From JALZVT01 sp039029135 (GTDB taxonomy: Bacteria > Pseudomonadota > Gammaproteobacteria > Pseudomonadales > Azotimanducaceae), in NCBI GenBank assembly GCA_039029135.1, contig JBCCGT010000002.1, positions 1 through 64,000 of the forward strand: a stretch of 64,000 nt of DNA, in the 5' to 3' direction. The notes beneath the pieces are model-generated. The model did no database searches and was not told where the DNA came from. It worked only from the letters and a program-made list of their open reading frames with translations. Below, piece by piece: positions 1 through 8,679 of the stretch. The stretch's first letter is position 1. Each line of letters begins with the position of its first letter. The position numbers were made by a program, and so were the translations under genes.

Positions 1-1
1 G

Positions 2-598
2 AACAACAGTGCGCACAATACCGGCTATGCGTTCTACGTTTTCAACAGCGTGATCGTGGATGGTAAAGAGATCGCTAATCCCGGGAGATCAGGAGATCGG
101 CACACGAACCTTGTTGCAACCGGATTCGACGGCCAGGCTGCCGCCGCGTTTCAATTCGTCGGCGGCAACCCAAAGATCGACAACCTCAGCGTCGCCGGCG
201 TGGGCAGGGAGGATATCGGGATCACCCTGAGCCGGACCCAGGGCGCCAAAGTGAGCAACTTTTCTACGACCACGACTCCAGGCCAAGGCCAGTACAGTTG
301 GGGCATCGGCCTGTCACGGGCCGACGGTACAGTCATTACCAACGCTAGTGTCCTGGGCCACGCGGCCGCGGTCCGGTTCTCGGAGAGCCGCGGCCTGCGC
401 GTCAGGGGCAGCAACCTCACCGGCTATGAGCGCTGTGCTATCGAGGTAGAGGAAGACAGCCTCTCATCGTCGGCGATCGTATTTGCGAAGAACTTCTGGG
501 GTAGCGCGAACGGACCTGTGGTGACCTGCAGCGACGATTTCCTGCGCCTGCTCAATTTCGCTCGCGCACGTCTGAACCCCATCTCGCAAATCAATTAG
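2..598 (+). CDS. Right-handed beta-helix repeat protein, C-terminal part (5' truncated by window edge)
   Basis: The frame is open from the first bases of the window, so the gene begins upstream; the GTG at 50 is only an internal codon. The visible ~198 residues alternate short hydrophobic strands with Asn/Gly/Ser turns (for example 'GGNPKIDNLSVAG' and 'SRADGTVITNASVLGH'), the pattern of parallel beta-helix proteins such as NosD-like or pectate-lyase-like folds. The segment 'NFWGSANGP' resembles the capping region seen in many such proteins. It ends at TAG. Base composition looks slightly less GC-rich than neighbouring genes. Substrate and cell location cannot be told from this fragment. Confidence 0.6.
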   Translation, partial: NNSAHNTGYAFYVFNSVIVDGKEIANPGRSGDRHTNLVATGFDGQAAAAFQFVGGNPKIDNLSVAGVGREDIGITLSRTQGAKVSNFSTTTTPGQGQYSWGIGLSRADGTVITNASVLGHAAAVRFSESRGLRVRGSNLTGYERCAIEVEEDSLSSSAIVFAKNFWGSANGPVVTCSDDFLRLLNFARARLNPISQIN

Positions 599-692
599 GC
601 GGGCTACCGCTAACTCATCACGATTCCGCCTGCCCGCGGGCGCCTGATCGGCCAATCGAGCAGGGTCGGGCCGTCCGTGACCTGTCGCACAA

Positions 693-713
693 TTTGTTAC
701 CTGCGGTAACAAA
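693..713. promoter_or_regulatory. Perfect palindrome upstream of the gntR-RND operon
   Basis: Two 9-base arms, TTTGTTACC and GGTAACAAA, are perfect reverse complements separated by TGC. The site lies about 80 bases before the regulator start and upstream of a possible -35 box. The TGTTACC/GGTAACA core recalls gluconate-type operators bound by LacI-family GntR in enterobacteria, but with a different centre spacing. It has no T-tract and is not an obvious terminator. It is most likely a transcription-factor operator. Confidence 0.6.
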
Positions 714-727
714 CCGCTGGACATCCC

Positions 728-756
728 TTGATTTCTCCCTAAACTGCCCATACCAA
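728..756 (+). promoter_or_regulatory. Possible sigma-70 promoter of the gntR-RND operon
   Basis: TTGATT (728-733) and TACCAA (751-756) are separated by 17 bases. The -35 match is good and the -10 match is weak. The placement would put the start of transcription inside the palindrome at 758-770, which fits autorepression. This is inferred from pattern only. Confidence 0.3.
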
Positions 757-757
757 T

Positions 758-770
758 TTGGTCAGACCAA
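758..770. promoter_or_regulatory. FadR/GntR-type operator TTGGTCAGACCAA
   Basis: This perfect 13-base palindrome has arms TTGGTC and GACCAA around a central A. It matches the TGGTCnGACCA form known for FadR-subfamily GntR regulators. It lies 14 bases before the ATG of the downstream FadR-type regulator, a position suited to autoregulation of the whole operon. Confidence 0.7.
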
Positions 771-784
771 TCAGTGATCCCGCA

Positions 785-1516
785 ATGACTGCCAAGCACA
801 CCGCCATTGCCGAGGCCCTCATCGAGGACGTGCTATCCCAGCGCTACCGGGTCGGCGAACGCCTGCCGTCCGAGCGGGACCTGGCGACGCGTTTCGAGGC
901 CAACCGGGGCGCGGTCCGAGAGGCCATGAAGCGGCTGGAGCAGCTCGGGCTCGCGCGTATCGAACCCGGCGGCGCCCGGGTGAATCCGCTGTCGCTGGCG
1001 AGCCTGGACGTAGTCGGCTACCTGATGGCCCGCGGTACCCTGCCCGATGCGGGCCTGATCGACCAGATTCTGACCGTCTTTAGCGCGCTGACCGCCGTAG
1101 CCGCAGAGGGCGTGCTGCGGCAGGGCAGCGACCAGGATATCGAGGCCCTGCGCGGCGCCGTCGCGCCGCTCACGCGCAGCGACACCACGCCGCTCGAACA
1201 CCAAGCGGCTCGCTTCGAGCTGATGCAGATGATCATGCAGCAGAGCGGCAATCTCATCTGTCAGCTCATCGCGCGCACGCTGTTCGAGCAGTTCGCACCC
1301 AGCATGGAGCCGCTGCGGCCGTACGCCGAGGCGCAGATCAACTTCGAGACCCACGCCGCCTACGCTCGACAGCTCGATCGCGCGCTAGCCGATCGCGACG
1401 TTGCGGCCCTGCGCGCCACCTTCGAAGCGTTCGCCAATCTCAACCGCGAAACCATCATGGCAGCCTTCGCGGCCGCCACGTCGGGTTCACTCAACAACGA
1501 GGCAGCCCTCGGATGA
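785..1516 (+). CDS. FadR-subfamily GntR transcriptional regulator
   Basis: The 243-residue protein has an N-terminal winged helix-turn-helix (residues ~5-70, with 'RLPSERDLATRFEANRGAVREA', typical of GntR recognition helices) and an all-helical C-terminal FCD effector domain (~90-230). FCD regulators usually sense small organic acids and repress until the ligand binds. The ATG at 785 is preferred over the TTG at 758, because the latter lies inside the operator palindrome. The stop overlaps the ATG of the efflux adaptor gene (ATGA at 1513-1516), so the two are translationally coupled. It probably controls the RND pump, an unusual partner for this subfamily, which more often controls catabolic genes. 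Confidence 0.85.
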   Translation: MTAKHTAIAEALIEDVLSQRYRVGERLPSERDLATRFEANRGAVREAMKRLEQLGLARIEPGGARVNPLSLASLDVVGYLMARGTLPDAGLIDQILTVFSALTAVAAEGVLRQGSDQDIEALRGAVAPLTRSDTTPLEHQAARFELMQMIMQQSGNLICQLIARTLFEQFAPSMEPLRPYAEAQINFETHAAYARQLDRALADRDVAALRATFEAFANLNRETIMAAFAAATSGSLNNEAALG

Positions 1517-2670
1517 TCATCCGTATCGTCATTCCGATCATTATTCTCATCGGCTTCGGTTTCGGCGCCGCAACGCTCATGGCGACCGCGCCAGAGCTGG
1601 AGCCAGACACGCCGCAGCCGATTCCGACGACGATTCGGGTGCGCGACGTGACCCCGGAGACGGTCACGCTGCGGGTGCATTCGCAGGGATCGGTCACGCC
1701 CAGTACCGAAAGCCAACTCATCCCCGAAGTCAGCGGGCGCGTCGTCTGGATGTCGCCGAAGCTGGTTGCGGGCGGTTATTTCGAGAAGGGCGAGCCGCTG
1801 GTGCGCGTCGAGCCGCAGGACTACAACAACTTTCGCGAGCGCGCGAAGGCCACGCTGAAGCGCGCGGAGGCCGAACACGAGCACGCGACCTTCGAATACA
1901 GCCGCCAGCGCAGCCTGGCCGAGCGACGCCTGACGTCGCGCGCGCAGCTCGAAAACGCGCTGCGCCAGGCGCGCGTCGCCGAGGCCGCGCTCGCCGATGC
2001 GCGGGCTGCCTACTCCCAGGCGCGCGACGATGTCGGTCGCACCGAGCTGCGGGCGCCCTTTACCGGGCTGGTGCGCAACGAATCCGTCGATATCGGTCAG
2101 TTCGTCAGTCGCGGGTCAGCCATCGCCAACATCTACGCATCCGACCAGGTCGAGGTACGGCTGCCGATCTCGGACCGCCAGCTTGCGTTCCTCGACATCC
2201 CGATCGGCGCCAGGGGCGAGCTCCGCGACGAACAGCAGCCACGCGTCGCGCTGTCGACCGAGTACGCCGGCAAGACCGTGAGCTGGGAGGGCCGCATCGT
2301 GCGCGCAGAGGCCGCGATCGACACCGCCAGCCGCATGATCTATCTGGTCGCGCGCGTACCCGCCGAAGAGGGTGAATTTCCGCTGTCGGTCGGTCTCTTT
2401 GTGCGGGCGGACATCCAGGGTCGCGAGGCCGACGGCGTCGTCGTGCTGCCGCGCACCGCGCTGCGCAACGACAATCAGGTGCTGGTCGTCGACGAGAGCG
2501 ACCGGCTGCACTATCGCGACATTGATCTGCTGCGGCTGTACCAGAACGATCTACTCATCCAGGCAGGACTGCATGACGGCGAGCGCGTGTGCGTATCGCC
2601 CCTACAGACGGCGATCGACGGCATGATCGTCAACCCCGTCGCGGCCGAGGCCGACACCGCACGGGGCTAG
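1513..2670 (+). CDS. RND efflux periplasmic adaptor (membrane fusion protein)
   Basis: This 385-residue HlyD/AcrA-type adaptor starts with one membrane anchor (residues ~2-26, very rich in Ile/Val/Gly). A lipoyl-like half-motif follows at ~65-95 ('VSGRVVWMSPKLVAGGYF'), then an alpha-helical hairpin (~105-165, rich in Arg/Ala/Glu), the second lipoyl half ('LRAPFTGLVRNESVDIGQFV') and a beta-barrel. It bridges the inner-membrane pump to an outer-membrane channel. It overlaps the regulator by 4 bases and precedes the pump by 6 bases. No TolC-type channel gene is nearby, so one encoded elsewhere is presumably used. Confidence 0.9.
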   Translation: MIIRIVIPIIILIGFGFGAATLMATAPELEPDTPQPIPTTIRVRDVTPETVTLRVHSQGSVTPSTESQLIPEVSGRVVWMSPKLVAGGYFEKGEPLVRVEPQDYNNFRERAKATLKRAEAEHEHATFEYSRQRSLAERRLTSRAQLENALRQARVAEAALADARAAYSQARDDVGRTELRAPFTGLVRNESVDIGQFVSRGSAIANIYASDQVEVRLPISDRQLAFLDIPIGARGELRDEQQPRVALSTEYAGKTVSWEGRIVRAEAAIDTASRMIYLVARVPAEEGEFPLSVGLFVRADIQGREADGVVVLPRTALRNDNQVLVVDESDRLHYRDIDLLRLYQNDLLIQAGLHDGERVCVSPLQTAIDGMIVNPVAAEADTARG

Positions 2671-2676
2671 GTCGCC

Positions 2677-5600
2677 ATGCACACCGCCATCAAGTGGTTC
2701 GTCAAGAACCCGGTCGCCGCCAATCTGGCGATGGTGCTGCTGCTGGTCGGCGGCTTGGGCTCGTCGCTGCTCATCAACCTCGAAGAGTTTCCGAACATCG
2801 ATGTGCGGGCGGTCAGCGTCTCCATTCCCTACCTGGGTGCGGCACCGGAAGAGGTGGAGAAGTCGGTGTGCGTGCGCGTCGAGGAGGCAATCGAAGGACT
2901 AGAGGGCATCGAACGTATCCGCACGTCTGCGATCGAGGGTGCCTGTCGCGTCTTTGCCGAGCTGTATCTGGATGCCGACCACACCGTCGCGCTCAACGAG
3001 ATCAAGTCGCGCGTCGACGGCATCACCAGCTTCCCGGTCGAGACCGAGCGACCGGTCGTCGCCAAAGTGACCATCGCCCGGCGCGTGATACAGATTGCGC
3101 TGTTCGGTCGCGCCGATGAGCGGACCCTGAAAGAATACGCGCGCGGCATCCGCGACGACCTCGCCGCCATCTCCAGCATCTCGCAGGTCAACGTCAGCTA
3201 CATCCGCCCGTACGAGATTTCGATCGAGGTTTCGGAGACCGCGCTACGCCGCTATCAGCTAACGCTAGAACAGGTCGCACAGAGTATCCGCCAGGCCTCG
3301 CTCGACATGCCCGGCGGCACCATCCGCACGGCCGACGGCGAGATCCTGATTCGCACCACGGGCCAGGCCTATCTTGGCGAAGAGTTTGCGAACGTCACCG
3401 TTCTCACCCGCCGCGACGGAACGCGGCTGTATCTGCGCGACATCGCGACCATCCGCGACGGTTTCGAAGAAGGAGATCTGGTCGCGCGCTTCAACAACAC
3501 GCCGTCCGTGGTAATCAACGTCTCGCAGGTCGGCAACGAAGACTTAATGCAGATCGCGGAAGACACCCACGCCTACCTAGACAAGCTCAGACCCACGCTG
3601 CCGAATGGCCTGGATTTCTCCGTCTGGATCGACACCTCGAAAGAGTTGGAAGAGCGCCTCAACGTCCTTAACACCAACGCGGCTGGTGGCCTCATGCTCG
3701 TGCTGCTGGTGCTCGCGCTGTTCCTGAAGTTCAAGCTCGCCATGTGGGTCGCTGTCGGCATCCCGGTGGCGCTGCTGGGCACCATCTCGCTCTTCCCGCT
3801 CATGGGCATCACGATCTCTACGATGACCGTGATGGGCTTTATCCTGGTGTTGGGCATCCTCGTGGACGATGCGATCGTCGTCGGCGAGCGCGTGTACGCC
3901 CACGAGCAGATGGGCAAGCCGCAGCTCCAGGCCGCGATCGACGGCACCTGGGAGGTGAGTATCCCGGTAATCTTTGGCGTCCTGACCACCGTCGCCGCCT
4001 TTCTGCCGCTGGTGCTGGTCGAGAGCCGACTGTCGGATTTCTTTGGCGTGATCGGCTGGACGGTGATGATCGCGCTGGCGATGAGCATCATCGAATCCCA
4101 GCTCATCCTGCCGTCGCATTTGGCACATCGTTCGAACAACGAGCCGCGTCCCGGCCTGTCGCGCGGTTGGAACAACCTGCAGGGCGGGCTCGCGCGCGGG
4201 TTGGAAGACTTCGCCACCAATCGCTATCGCCCGTTCGTCGCCTGGGCCATACAGTGGCGGTTCGCCACGGCCGCCTTCGGCGTCGGCGTACTGGTCATCG
4301 CTATCTCGCTGATCGCTAGCGGCAGAGTCGTGTTCGGCTTCTTCCCCGCCATCGAAGGCAATCGCGTGTATGCCGAGATCGAAATGCCGGAAGGCACGCC
4401 GGTATCGACCACATCCGCCGCCGCCGAGCGCGTGGAGGCCGCCGTGCTGCGGCTCAACGAGGAGTACGCGAATCGACCCGACTTCGTCCAGCCGCTGATC
4501 CGCAACACCTTCACCAGCATCGGCCTGCTGGTCGACCGGGACGGCCCCGGCAATCCCATGCAGTCGGGGCGCAGCAACCTGGCCCAGGTCGTCATCGATC
4601 TCGCGCCGCTGCAAGAGCGCGGCTACATCAGCGCCAAAGACGTGGCGAATCGCTGGCGCGCGCTGGTTGGGGATATACCGGACATCGTCAAACTGAAGTT
4701 CGACGCCGACAGCTTTTCCGCGGGATCCCCAATCGAGTACACGATCAAAGGCAAGGATGTTCGCGTCATGCGCGCGGCGGCCGAAGAGCTGAAGTCAGAG
4801 CTGTCTCGCTATACCGGTGTATTCGATATCTCCGACAGCTTTCGCTCCGGCAAACAGGAGGTTCAGCTCCAGCTTCTGCCCGAGGCCCGCAATCTTGGCC
4901 TGACGCTTGCCGACCTAGCGAGCCAGGTGCGAAGCGCCTTCTATGGCGCCGAGGCGCAGCGTGTCCAGCGCGGGCAGGACGATGTTCGGGTCATGGTGCG
5001 TTTTCCCGAGGACGAACGCGCTTCGATTGGCAACCTGGAAGAGATGTACATTCGCACGCCCGACGGCACGGAGGTGCCGTTCTATTCCGTGGCGCGCTTC
5101 GATTTGCAACGCGGTTTCTCCAGCATCAATCGACAGGACGGCAGCCGCGAGGTCACCGTGACCGCTGACGTCGATCGCGCGGCGGTCTCGCCGGAGGAAA
5201 TCTCTGCGAGCCTGCTCAGCACGCAGGTACCGGAGATTCTCGCGCGCTACCCGAGTCTCAGCATCGACATCGGCGGCGAGCAGGAAGAACGCACCAAGGC
5301 CCTACTTGGCCTCTTCCTCGGTGCGCTGCTGTCGCTACTGTTGATCTACATGTTGCTAGCGATACCCCTGCGCAGCTACCTGCAGCCGCTCGTGATCATG
5401 AGCGTCATTCCGTTCGGCGCCGTCGGCGCCATCTTCGGGCACTGGCTGATGGGCGTACAGCTGATGTTTTTTTCCGCGCTGGGTATCGTCGCGCTGTCCG
5501 GCGTGGTCGTGAACGCATCGCTCGTGCTGGTCGACTACGTCAATCGCCAGCGACGCGAGGGCATGCCACTGCTGGAAGCCGTGCTGCAGTCCTGCGTGAC

Positions 5601-5874
5601 CCGCTTTCGGCCGATCATGCTGACGTCCGTCACGACCTTCGTCGGCCTCATACCGCTGATGCTGACGAACACACCGGCGACCGCGCCGTTCATACCCATG
5701 GCCGTGTCTCTGGCCTGGGGCGTGCTGTTCGCCACCTTCATCACGCTCCTGGGCGTGCCCTGCCTGTACATCATTCTGGAGGACTGGCTGCAGATGTGGG
5801 CCAGCGTGAAGCGCTTCCTGTTCGGCGAAGAAGCCGAGCCGCCGACGCTGAAATCGCCTGTCGGCGATCACTAG
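2677..5874 (+). CDS. RND superfamily efflux pump permease (AcrB/HAE1-like)
   Basis: The 1065-residue protein has the RND layout: TM1 near residues 10-30, a large periplasmic loop, a TM2-6 cluster (~335-480) containing 'GILVDDAIVVGERVY', a second periplasmic loop (~560-860) and TM8-12 (~865-1040). The Asp pair in TM4 ('LVDDAIVV') is the expected proton relay. The sequence resembles the divergent heavy-metal/lipophile pump group rather than classical AcrB. It is proton-driven and exports substrates across both membranes together with the adjacent adaptor. The substrate is unknown; the FCD regulator upstream hints at an organic-acid-like inducer. Confidence 0.92.
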   Translation: MHTAIKWFVKNPVAANLAMVLLLVGGLGSSLLINLEEFPNIDVRAVSVSIPYLGAAPEEVEKSVCVRVEEAIEGLEGIERIRTSAIEGACRVFAELYLDADHTVALNEIKSRVDGITSFPVETERPVVAKVTIARRVIQIALFGRADERTLKEYARGIRDDLAAISSISQVNVSYIRPYEISIEVSETALRRYQLTLEQVAQSIRQASLDMPGGTIRTADGEILIRTTGQAYLGEEFANVTVLTRRDGTRLYLRDIATIRDGFEEGDLVARFNNTPSVVINVSQVGNEDLMQIAEDTHAYLDKLRPTLPNGLDFSVWIDTSKELEERLNVLNTNAAGGLMLVLLVLALFLKFKLAMWVAVGIPVALLGTISLFPLMGITISTMTVMGFILVLGILVDDAIVVGERVYAHEQMGKPQLQAAIDGTWEVSIPVIFGVLTTVAAFLPLVLVESRLSDFFGVIGWTVMIALAMSIIESQLILPSHLAHRSNNEPRPGLSRGWNNLQGGLARGLEDFATNRYRPFVAWAIQWRFATAAFGVGVLVIAISLIASGRVVFGFFPAIEGNRVYAEIEMPEGTPVSTTSAAAERVEAAVLRLNEEYANRPDFVQPLIRNTFTSIGLLVDRDGPGNPMQSGRSNLAQVVIDLAPLQERGYISAKDVANRWRALVGDIPDIVKLKFDADSFSAGSPIEYTIKGKDVRVMRAAAEELKSELSRYTGVFDISDSFRSGKQEVQLQLLPEARNLGLTLADLASQVRSAFYGAEAQRVQRGQDDVRVMVRFPEDERASIGNLEEMYIRTPDGTEVPFYSVARFDLQRGFSSINRQDGSREVTVTADVDRAAVSPEEISASLLSTQVPEILARYPSLSIDIGGEQEERTKALLGLFLGALLSLLLIYMLLAIPLRSYLQPLVIMSVIPFGAVGAIFGHWLMGVQLMFFSALGIVALSGVVVNASLVLVDYVNRQRREGMPLLEAVLQSCVTRFRPIMLTSVTTFVGLIPLMLTNTPATAPFIPMAVSLAWGVLFATFITLLGVPCLYIILEDWLQMWASVKRFLFGEEAEPPTLKSPVGDH

Positions 5875-5896
5875 GCAGCGACCTCCAACCCTGCCG

Positions 5897-6400
5897 CTAC
5901 GACACTAAAGAGACCGGCTCGCTGAGCGTGAGCTCGTCAAGATTTCCCGTCCGCTGACCCTGATCGATGACCAGGAAGGTCTGCCCGACCTCCAGCGCCA
6001 TCAGCGGCATGTGCCAGGTACCCGGCAGGTAGCTGATGCCCTGACCGCCCTCGCAGCGAAACGCCCGCAGATCCCCGGGGCGCACGCCATCGCCGGCGGG
6101 CGCGACGACCACGTAATAGCGAAAATTGCCGAGCGGTATAAAGGCCTGCGTGCCGAGCGGGTGTCGTTCGATTAGCGGAATCGCATGCGGCAGAGACGCC
6201 GCTTCGCGCGCACGCACGATGCCGACCTGAGCGGCCGCGTCCGGCGCGTCCGCGCTCACAACTGGCGCCAGGCCGTCGAACCGATCGAAGGCCGCACCGT
6301 TCATACGTCCGGCCGCGTCGCCGCACGCCTCGATCACATGCCCGAAGGGTGCGAAGGCCTCGAGCGTCAGGGGCTCGGCAGTAAGTGTCGCTAACGCCAT
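5897..6400 (-). CDS. allA: Ureidoglycolate lyase
   Basis: The 167-residue protein matches the ureidoglycolate lyase family in length and pattern: 'LEAFAPFGHVIE' at the N-terminus, then 'HPLGTQAFIPLG', the cupin-like strand 'YYVVVAP' and 'GTWHMPLMAL'. It cleaves (S)-ureidoglycolate to glyoxylate and urea, the last step of one purine/allantoin degradation route. It is the third gene of a same-strand group after VOC and NTF2-like genes. No other allantoin genes are visible, so the family name is firm but the physiological role is open. A urease operon lies about 42 kb away. Confidence 0.88.
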   Translation of the reverse strand: MALATLTAEPLTLEAFAPFGHVIEACGDAAGRMNGAAFDRFDGLAPVVSADAPDAAAQVGIVRAREAASLPHAIPLIERHPLGTQAFIPLGNFRYYVVVAPAGDGVRPGDLRAFRCEGGQGISYLPGTWHMPLMALEVGQTFLVIDQGQRTGNLDELTLSEPVSLVS

Positions 6401-6415
6401 CGCGAACCCGCAGAC

Positions 6416-6802
6416 TTAGCTCGTGACCGCAGCGATCGCTTTCATCAACCCGCGTGCGGCGTAGCCGTCCGCATACTCTCGCAGCTGCGTGATCTGCCCC
6501 GCATCGACGTTTGCGACAACGCAAACGCGCAGCCGCAGCCCGCTGCCGTCTGGCAAATCGCACACCACGTCGTGCTCTTCGACGAATCCCTGCGCGGTCT
6601 CTGTGCGCAGCGCGTTCTCGTAGCGAAAATTCTTGACCGCTCGGTTAGTAACCGCCGCAAACTGAATCAGGCCGTCGACACCCATCGCCGGACCACCGTT
6701 CTGCGTGGCCTCGAGCGTCGACGCACACAGGGCCCGCAGGCCGTCCGCGTCGGCGGCAGCGGTCGCGACGAACAGCGCCTCGGCGATTTCGAGATTGGTC
6801 AT
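6416..6802 (-). CDS. NTF2-like / SnoaL-type small protein
   Basis: The 128-residue protein has the length and alternating helix/strand pattern of the NTF2-like cone fold. An N-terminal helix ('NLEIAEALFVATAAADADGLRAL') is followed by 'GVDGLIQFAAVTN' and two long strands ('GFVEEHDVVCDL', 'RLRVCVVANVDAGQITQLREYAD'). Such proteins act as small isomerases, hydrolases or ligand-binding domains. The start overlaps the stop of the upstream VOC gene (ATGA), so they form an operon. The exact reaction is unknown. Confidence 0.7.
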   Translation of the reverse strand: MTNLEIAEALFVATAAADADGLRALCASTLEATQNGGPAMGVDGLIQFAAVTNRAVKNFRYENALRTETAQGFVEEHDVVCDLPDGSGLRLRVCVVANVDAGQITQLREYADGYAARGLMKAIAAVTS

Positions 6803-7338
6803 GCAGTCGCCCCGTCGGATGCTCGGTGATTCTCTATTCTGGCCGGCGGCTTGGAGTACGCAGGCTCCGTACTGGTCAGCTCGGCAAGCGCCGTCTCTCG
6901 ATCGGTCGCGTCAAATGCGCCGGTCGTGAGGCAGAACTCCACCAGATTGTCGTTGGGGTCTTTGGTGTAGATCGAATAGCACCAGTTGTGATCGATCTCC
7001 ATCACGTCGAGCCCGGCGGCAAGCCAGCGCTGCTTACGGTCTTCCAGATCCGCCGCGTCCTTCACGTCAAATGCGATGTGATTGATGTGATCGGGCAACC
7101 CGGCAGCCTTCGATAAGTTGGTCTCGAAGTCGGCTTCGACGCCGGGCATGTCGTGCATCTCCCAGAAGGCGATGAACTTGGAGTCATCCTCCATCCGATA
7201 GAAGAAGTGCTTGGCCCAGCCGCCTGCGGGCGACGGGCCGACCTCGGCCTTGACCAGTTCGAATCCCATCACTTCCTCGTAGAAGTGATGGATCGCCTGC
7301 ATGTCTTTGGCCGCCAACGCCAGATGGTGATAACCCAT
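6799..7338 (-). CDS. VOC (glyoxalase/extradiol dioxygenase-like) family protein
   Basis: This 179-residue protein carries paired beta-alpha-beta-beta-beta VOC modules. Likely metal ligands are the His in 'YHHLALA' near the N-terminus, the His in 'DHINHIAFDV' and the Glu in 'DNLVEFC'. The ATG at 7338 is chosen because it gives the usual 'MGYHHLALA' start and has a purine-rich stretch upstream; a frame extension to 7434 has no family similarity. It is first in a likely operon with the NTF2-like gene and allA. It may act on a small carbonyl or hydroxy-acid compound, but the substrate is not recognisable. Confidence 0.8.
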   Translation of the reverse strand: MGYHHLALAAKDMQAIHHFYEEVMGFELVKAEVGPSPAGGWAKHFFYRMEDDSKFIAFWEMHDMPGVEADFETNLSKAAGLPDHINHIAFDVKDAADLEDRKQRWLAAGLDVMEIDHNWCYSIYTKDPNDNLVEFCLTTGAFDATDRETALAELTSTEPAYSKPPARIENHRASDGATA

Positions 7339-7441
7339 GCTCTTCGCCTTTTCTGCGGTGCCCCGTAAATGTACTCCGACCCAGCGGGACCGCGCCACCT
7401 CGACGCTTTGCAGTCTGGCGATCGAGTGCGACACTGCGGGG

Positions 7442-7819
7442 ATGAACGATCATTCAGACAGCCCACCCGATCTGAAATGTTTCGTCGGCGCGAGCGACTA
7501 CGACTGCTCGCGTGCGTTCTATGCAGCGATCGGCTTTCGGGTGAACTGGGATACCGGCAGCCTGGCGGAGCTGGACCTGGGCGGCGCCCGCTTCCTGCTG
7601 CAGCGTTATTACCAGGCAGACTGGTGCAACAACAGCATGCTGCACATGAGTGTCGCCAGCGCGGCCGACTGGCACGCGCGCGTGCAGGCGGCGATTGACG
7701 GCGGCAACTTTGGCGCGGCGCGTGTGGCGCCGCCGAAACGCGAAGACTACGGCGCCCTGGTGACCTACATGTGGGATCCGAGCGGCGTGCTCTGGCATCT
7801 CGCCCAGCGGCTCGAATAG
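7442..7819 (+). CDS. Single-module VOC family protein
   Basis: The 125-residue protein starts with 'MNDHSDSPPDLKCFVGASDYDCSRAFYAAIGF', the typical opening of single-domain glyoxalase/bleomycin-resistance-like proteins. It ends with 'YMWDPSGVLWHLAQ', the strand that normally carries the last metal ligand; here a His replaces the usual Glu. The start at 7442 follows a purine-rich GCGGGG. It is transcribed away from the other VOC gene with 103 bases between them, so one shared promoter region probably serves both. Function unknown. Confidence 0.75.
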   Translation: MNDHSDSPPDLKCFVGASDYDCSRAFYAAIGFRVNWDTGSLAELDLGGARFLLQRYYQADWCNNSMLHMSVASAADWHARVQAAIDGGNFGAARVAPPKREDYGALVTYMWDPSGVLWHLAQRLE

Positions 7820-7847
7820 CCAGACTCGGGCGCGGCCAGCTGCGCGC

Positions 7848-8618
7848 TCAAGGCCGCTCGACGTCCTCCTGCAACCAGGCGAGCGCGTCGACCCGTTCCA
7901 TCGCAATTGAATAGCCGTGGTCGTAAAAGCGCAGCAGCGCCTCGCGTAGCTGCGCGCGCGCCGCAACGCCGCTGTAGACGCCGTGCTCGAAGCGCACGAT
8001 AGAGGGGCGATACCGATCCAGATCCAGGCCACGCAGGATCTCGAAGTCGTAGCCTTCCGTGTCGATTACCAGCGCATCCAGATGGTCGATGCGCTCCCGC
8101 TCGAACAAATCGGCAAGCGTCATCGCCGGCACGTCGATCGCGACCATGTCCGCGGCGCCGATACCGGTGCGACGACTGGTGAGCTTGTAGCGCTCGGGGT
8201 CGAGGGAGGCAATGCCGGAGCTGCGCGCGCCCAGCTCCGGTCGCGGTCGGTGCAGGGTCACGCGCGTCTGTTCGGCGTGTATCGCGACGTTCACCGGTTT
8301 CACACCCGGACAGCCGGCGTAGAACGCCCGCAGACGCTCAAAGGCATCAGGCAGCGGCTCCACCACAAGTCCACGCAGCCGATTCGCCCGCACGAAAGTC
8401 GACAGCGGATCGTGCGACTGACCGTCGTTCGCGCCGATCTGCACGAAGTAGAACTCGCTGCGATCGGTCAACGCGCGCAGGCGGCGGGCTAACAGGGCCG
8501 GGAAGCGCTCAGACTTGGCCGTGCGCTCGAGCGTGACGCCGAGCCTCGTAAGCGCAGTCGCCGCGCGCCTACTGGCACGTTTGCGCAATCGACTGATTGC
8601 TTGCGACACTGCTCCCAT
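7848..8618 (-). CDS. FkbM family methyltransferase
   Basis: The 256-residue Rossmann-fold methyltransferase shows the SAM motif I region 'FYFVQIGANDGQSHDP', the acidic loop 'GLVVEPLPDAFERL' and the FkbM block 'LDALVIDTEGYDFEILRGLDL'. FkbM enzymes O-methylate sugars or polyketides, often on cell-surface glycans. The ATG at 8618 is preferred to the upstream TTG at 8669, which would leave almost no room for promoters between it and the divergent CoA-transferase. No glycan cluster surrounds it, so the acceptor is unknown. Confidence 0.85.
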   Translation of the reverse strand: MGAVSQAISRLRKRASRRAATALTRLGVTLERTAKSERFPALLARRLRALTDRSEFYFVQIGANDGQSHDPLSTFVRANRLRGLVVEPLPDAFERLRAFYAGCPGVKPVNVAIHAEQTRVTLHRPRPELGARSSGIASLDPERYKLTSRRTGIGAADMVAIDVPAMTLADLFERERIDHLDALVIDTEGYDFEILRGLDLDRYRPSIVRFEHGVYSGVAARAQLREALLRFYDHGYSIAMERVDALAWLQEDVERP

Positions 8619-8679
8619 GAGTAACCGACGGGTACTGCGATAACGACATGCTAACCGTGCGCGTGGCAAACAACTAACG

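Noticed and set aside
758..784. TTG start of the GntR regulator at 758
   Set aside because: It would place the operator palindrome inside the coding region; ATG 785 gives the normal family N-terminus.
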